Shown here in pieces: positions 21,475 to 23,615 of a stretch of 23,615 bases of DNA (within the stretch, counting starts at the first letter, position 1; each line of letters opens with the position of its first letter). Both the position numbers and the translations under genes were made by a program. The stretch covers positions 1 through 23,615 of the forward strand of contig CAYYJO010000032.1 of NCBI GenBank assembly GCA_964472265.1, read 5' to 3'. The notes under the pieces are model-generated. The model was not told the origin of the DNA and searched no databases. It saw nothing but the letters and a program-made list of their open reading frames with translations. This DNA comes from JAGNLA01 sp964472265 (lineage in GTDB: Bacteria > Caldisericota > Caldisericia > JAAYUI01).

Positions 21475-22725
21475 TTACTTAATATCCCTTACAAGCCTGA
21501 CGTAGTTATAAATCCTGATCACATCGCCTTGAGGACCCTTGCCAACTGGGTAGTCAGCTGGATTTCCTTCCTTTGGGTCTGATCGCTGGCACCCTGCACC
21601 ATGAACATCCATCAAAACAGGACTTCCTCCGCCTGGAGGTGGATCGGCAGTGACATTCAATGGTCTTGGTGGTGGGCCAAAAGTCATGAAGCCAAGCCCT
21701 CTTCCAAAACAGACATACACGCCACCCATGTTGTCAAGGTGGGTCGTGTTTGTCCAATAGAACGGAAAATCGTCGTTTTTTCCTTCATTTTTTATCGATG
21801 TGCAATTGAAGAGCGGGTCAATGGCAGGCGATTTGGTGGTGTCCGGTGACCTCGTGTAGTCGACAATTGACTGGAGTTCCTTGGCATTTGGCAGTCTCCA
21901 GTCGGAGTAGCCGAGGTATTTTTCATCATTCTTCTTCTGAACCCACTCAAGCGCTTCTTTCCAGTTTAAACCTTTTGCGCTGTCATCCTGGCTCCACATC
22001 AGGCCGGTTGCGGCGTCGGAGATGGTCTTGTTCTTGTTGTCTACAAACTTGTTTTTGCCGTAGTCGGAGTTTCCCCTGACATATCTCACATAGAGTTTTG
22101 TCGTCTTCACGCCTTCAGGATTTTTGGCGGTTTTCGGATAGCCCTTTATTCTGCCATCAGCGAAATTGACTCCGAATGCTGTCGGGTTGCCGTTCATTGT
22201 TGTGCTCACATAGGTTGTTGATGACCAGTCCTGGCAGTCAATTATCCTTTCGCCTTTTGAAGTCTCGCCATACTTGAATTCGAAGAATTTTGTATCGATG
22301 TAGGGTACGCAATCCTTGGTATTGTCAAAAGACCTGCATTTGCCGGTGAATTCTATGAGAGAGTAAAGCTCCTTGATTGTCGGCATCCTCCAGTCATTGT
22401 ACTTTCCAGTTGTGCATTTTTCTGCTCCCGCAACAGCATCATCCCAGCTCACTTTTGTACCACGGGCTTTCACCCACATCAGGCCTGTTACATTGTCAGT
22501 GATGGTTCCGTTGCCGTTGTCCATATATGATGGCTGATTACCCAAAAATTGGGCATCCTGGCCGTAATAGTCCTGGCTTTTGGCTGGTGGTGAAATCTCA
22601 TTCATACTTCCATAGCACTTTGTCTGGTTGGTGTCCACGATCGGGTAGGTGATCTTTGTCTCGGTTTTTGTTGAAACAACCAGCGAGCTTGCTGCCAGAA
22701 TGATTGCCAGAATCCAGTTTGTCAT
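21475..22725 (-). CDS. Exported protein with two DUF1566 (Lcl C-terminal-like) domains
   Basis: The protein has 416 residues. A short hydrophobic N-terminus (MTNWILAIILAASSLVVS) is a signal peptide. Two copies of the DUF1566/Lcl_C domain follow. The first, from about residue 68, reads DNGNGTITDNVTGLMWVKA, NDWRMPTIKELYSLIEF and WSSTTYVS...FADGRI. The second, from about 225, reads DNKNKTISDAATGLMWSQ, YSDWRLPNAKELQSIVDYT and WTNTTHLD. The family, named after a Legionella collagen-like adhesin, occurs in surface and secreted proteins with C-type-lectin-like folds. A Cys pair in each half may form disulfides. Role unknown; probably surface or periplasmic binding. It stands alone between intergenic regions of about 100 to 170 bases. 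Confidence 0.85.
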   Translation of the reverse strand: MTNWILAIILAASSLVVSTKTETKITYPIVDTNQTKCYGSMNEISPPAKSQDYYGQDAQFLGNQPSYMDNGNGTITDNVTGLMWVKARGTKVSWDDAVAGAEKCTTGKYNDWRMPTIKELYSLIEFTGKCRSFDNTKDCVPYIDTKFFEFKYGETSKGERIIDCQDWSSTTYVSTTMNGNPTAFGVNFADGRIKGYPKTAKNPEGVKTTKLYVRYVRGNSDYGKNKFVDNKNKTISDAATGLMWSQDDSAKGLNWKEALEWVQKKNDEKYLGYSDWRLPNAKELQSIVDYTRSPDTTKSPAIDPLFNCTSIKNEGKNDDFPFYWTNTTHLDNMGGVYVCFGRGLGFMTFGPPPRPLNVTADPPPGGGSPVLMDVHGAGCQRSDPKEGNPADYPVGKGPQGDVIRIYNYVRLVRDIK

Positions 22726-22779
22726 GTTTGCCTCTTTCCTGTCAATTGTACGATGGATAACCGAAGTTTGTCAGGAAAT

Positions 22780-22813
22780 CAAAACCGGCTGCCAAAAAAG
22801 ACAGCCGGTTTTG
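22780..22813 (-). terminator. Terminator after the CCG-domain oxidoreductase gene
   Basis: A perfect 12-bp stem CAAAACCGGCTG (22780-22791) / CAGCCGGTTTTG (22802-22813) with a ten-base loop, located 12 bases beyond the minus-strand stop. The arms' own TTTT supplies a short T run. Confidence 0.75.
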
Positions 22814-22825
22814 TTGTTGTTAAGT

Positions 22826-23615
22826 TCAGGCCTTCGGTTCTTCAGGCTTTTCCGGTTTTGGGAGCAGGTTGACGATCATTTCGAGAAGGTCGGCGGAGTC
22901 AAGTTTCACTTCTGCACGCTTTGCCGTGTCCTTGAGCTGTTTTCTGCATGATGGGCAGCAGGTGACGACAACTGGAGCGACTTCGGCAAGCGATCTTGCA
23001 CGCTTCTGTCCAATCTGGTCTGCCATTTCGGGATTGGTCATCAGCAGGTCTCCACCTGATCCGCAGCAATTGCTGACGTCTTTTGACTCAGGGTGTTCAA
23101 TGAACGTCACACCAGGGAGCATGCCAAGGATTTCCCTTGGCTCTTCATAGATTCCACCGTTCCTGCCAAGGTCGCATCCGTCATGGAATGTGACTGTGAG
23201 CGGTTCCTTTGGCTGGGTAAGAGTGAGCTTCTTTTCCTTGAGGAGCTTCAAAACGAACTGCGTTGAGTGCATGACCTCAAAGTCGAGTGGTTTGTGGGAG
23301 AGATGAGGATATTCCTTCTTCCACATGCTCGTGCAAGCTGGACAGGTGGCAACAACAGTCTTTGCCCCGTATTTTTTGATGGCTTCAAGATTGTGGTTCA
23401 TGAAAGCCTTGGCTTCTTCAACCTTGCCGGTCGTGATTGACGGGAAACCGCAGCAGTGCTCATCGGAACCCATGATTGCGAATTTGATGCCGGCTGCGTC
23501 AAGAATCTGACCCATTGCCCTTGCAAGCGACTGGGCTTGTGGGTAATAGGAGCTCATGCAGCCAACAAAGTAGACCACATCGGCTTTTTCAACCTTTGTT
23601 GGGTCGAAGCTGAGT
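22826..23615 (-). CDS. CCG-domain Fe-S oxidoreductase (HdrB/HdrD/GlpC-like), N-terminus beyond window
   Basis: The frame continues to the window edge without a stop (LSFDPTKVEKADVVYFVGC at the edge), so the real start is outside; Met at 23578 is internal to the domain. Two CCG (cysteine-rich) domains are seen. The first has FVGC, EHCCGFPS and TCPACTSMW. The second has HDGCDLGRNG, NCCGSGGDLL and VTCCPSC. Such paired domains bind a [4Fe-4S] cluster and act as electron-transfer or heterodisulfide/disulfide reductase subunits (HdrB, HdrD, GlpC, LutA). The missing upstream part probably carries a 4Fe-4S ferredoxin domain as in HdrD/GlcF types; that is inference. The C-terminus is Pro/Glu/Lys-rich. 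Confidence 0.9.
   Translation of the reverse strand, partial: LSFDPTKVEKADVVYFVGCMSSYYPQAQSLARAMGQILDAAGIKFAIMGSDEHCCGFPSITTGKVEEAKAFMNHNLEAIKKYGAKTVVATCPACTSMWKKEYPHLSHKPLDFEVMHSTQFVLKLLKEKKLTLTQPKEPLTVTFHDGCDLGRNGGIYEEPREILGMLPGVTFIEHPESKDVSNCCGSGGDLLMTNPEMADQIGQKRARSLAEVAPVVVTCCPSCRKQLKDTAKRAEVKLDSADLLEMIVNLLPKPEKPEEPKA

Overview
The window is about 23.6 kb of chromosomal DNA from a bacterium that looks anaerobic and Gram-negative-like. The lineage cannot be fixed from these genes alone. Pointers to anaerobic life are NadA, QueH, a heterodisulfide-reductase-type CCG protein, a flavoredoxin-like protein and a sulfur-transfer operon. A run of ten N (4334-4343) shows that this is a gapped draft assembly, possibly a metagenome-assembled genome. 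Genes are dense and often overlap by a few bases. No transposase, integrase, phage gene or CRISPR array was seen.

Left end (1-4665). An exported PQQ-repeat beta-propeller protein runs off the left edge on the minus strand. It is one uninterrupted reading frame of at least 658 codons. Divergent from it are a DUF4342 protein and a toast-rack/LiaF-like protein. A tRNA-Ser(GCU) gene follows, then an exported two-repeat DUF5666-like protein with a Gly/Arg-rich tail, and a hypothetical gene containing the assembly gap.

Core operons (4732-15476 and on to 17915). smpB, a large multi-SH3 N-acetylmuramoyl-L-alanine amidase, rph and rdgB form a tightly coupled plus-strand operon. Facing it is a minus-strand run: ruvB, queH, ppx/gppA, two thymidylate-kinase-like genes and a small coiled-coil gene. 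One of the two kinases has Arg in place of the Walker A Lys. Divergent from ruvB lies nadA-nadB-nadC, the complete aspartate-to-nicotinate-mononucleotide part of de novo NAD synthesis.

Right end (17966-23615). A five-gene sulfur-transfer operon (DsrE2, TusA and TusD/C/B-like proteins) is read on the minus strand. It sits behind a strong promoter and a near-perfect CsoR/CstR-type palindrome placed at the predicted transcription start. Next come a GyrI-like ligand-binding protein, a flavin-reductase-like protein coupled to a 103-residue unknown, an exported protein with two DUF1566/Lcl domains, and a CCG-domain Fe-S oxidoreductase cut by the right edge.

The main points for follow-up are the CstR-like operator on the sulfur operon, the paired kinase-like genes beside ppx, and promoter -10 boxes only 8-9 bases before the start codons of ruvB, nadA and smpB. 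The last suggests leaderless mRNAs for these housekeeping genes.
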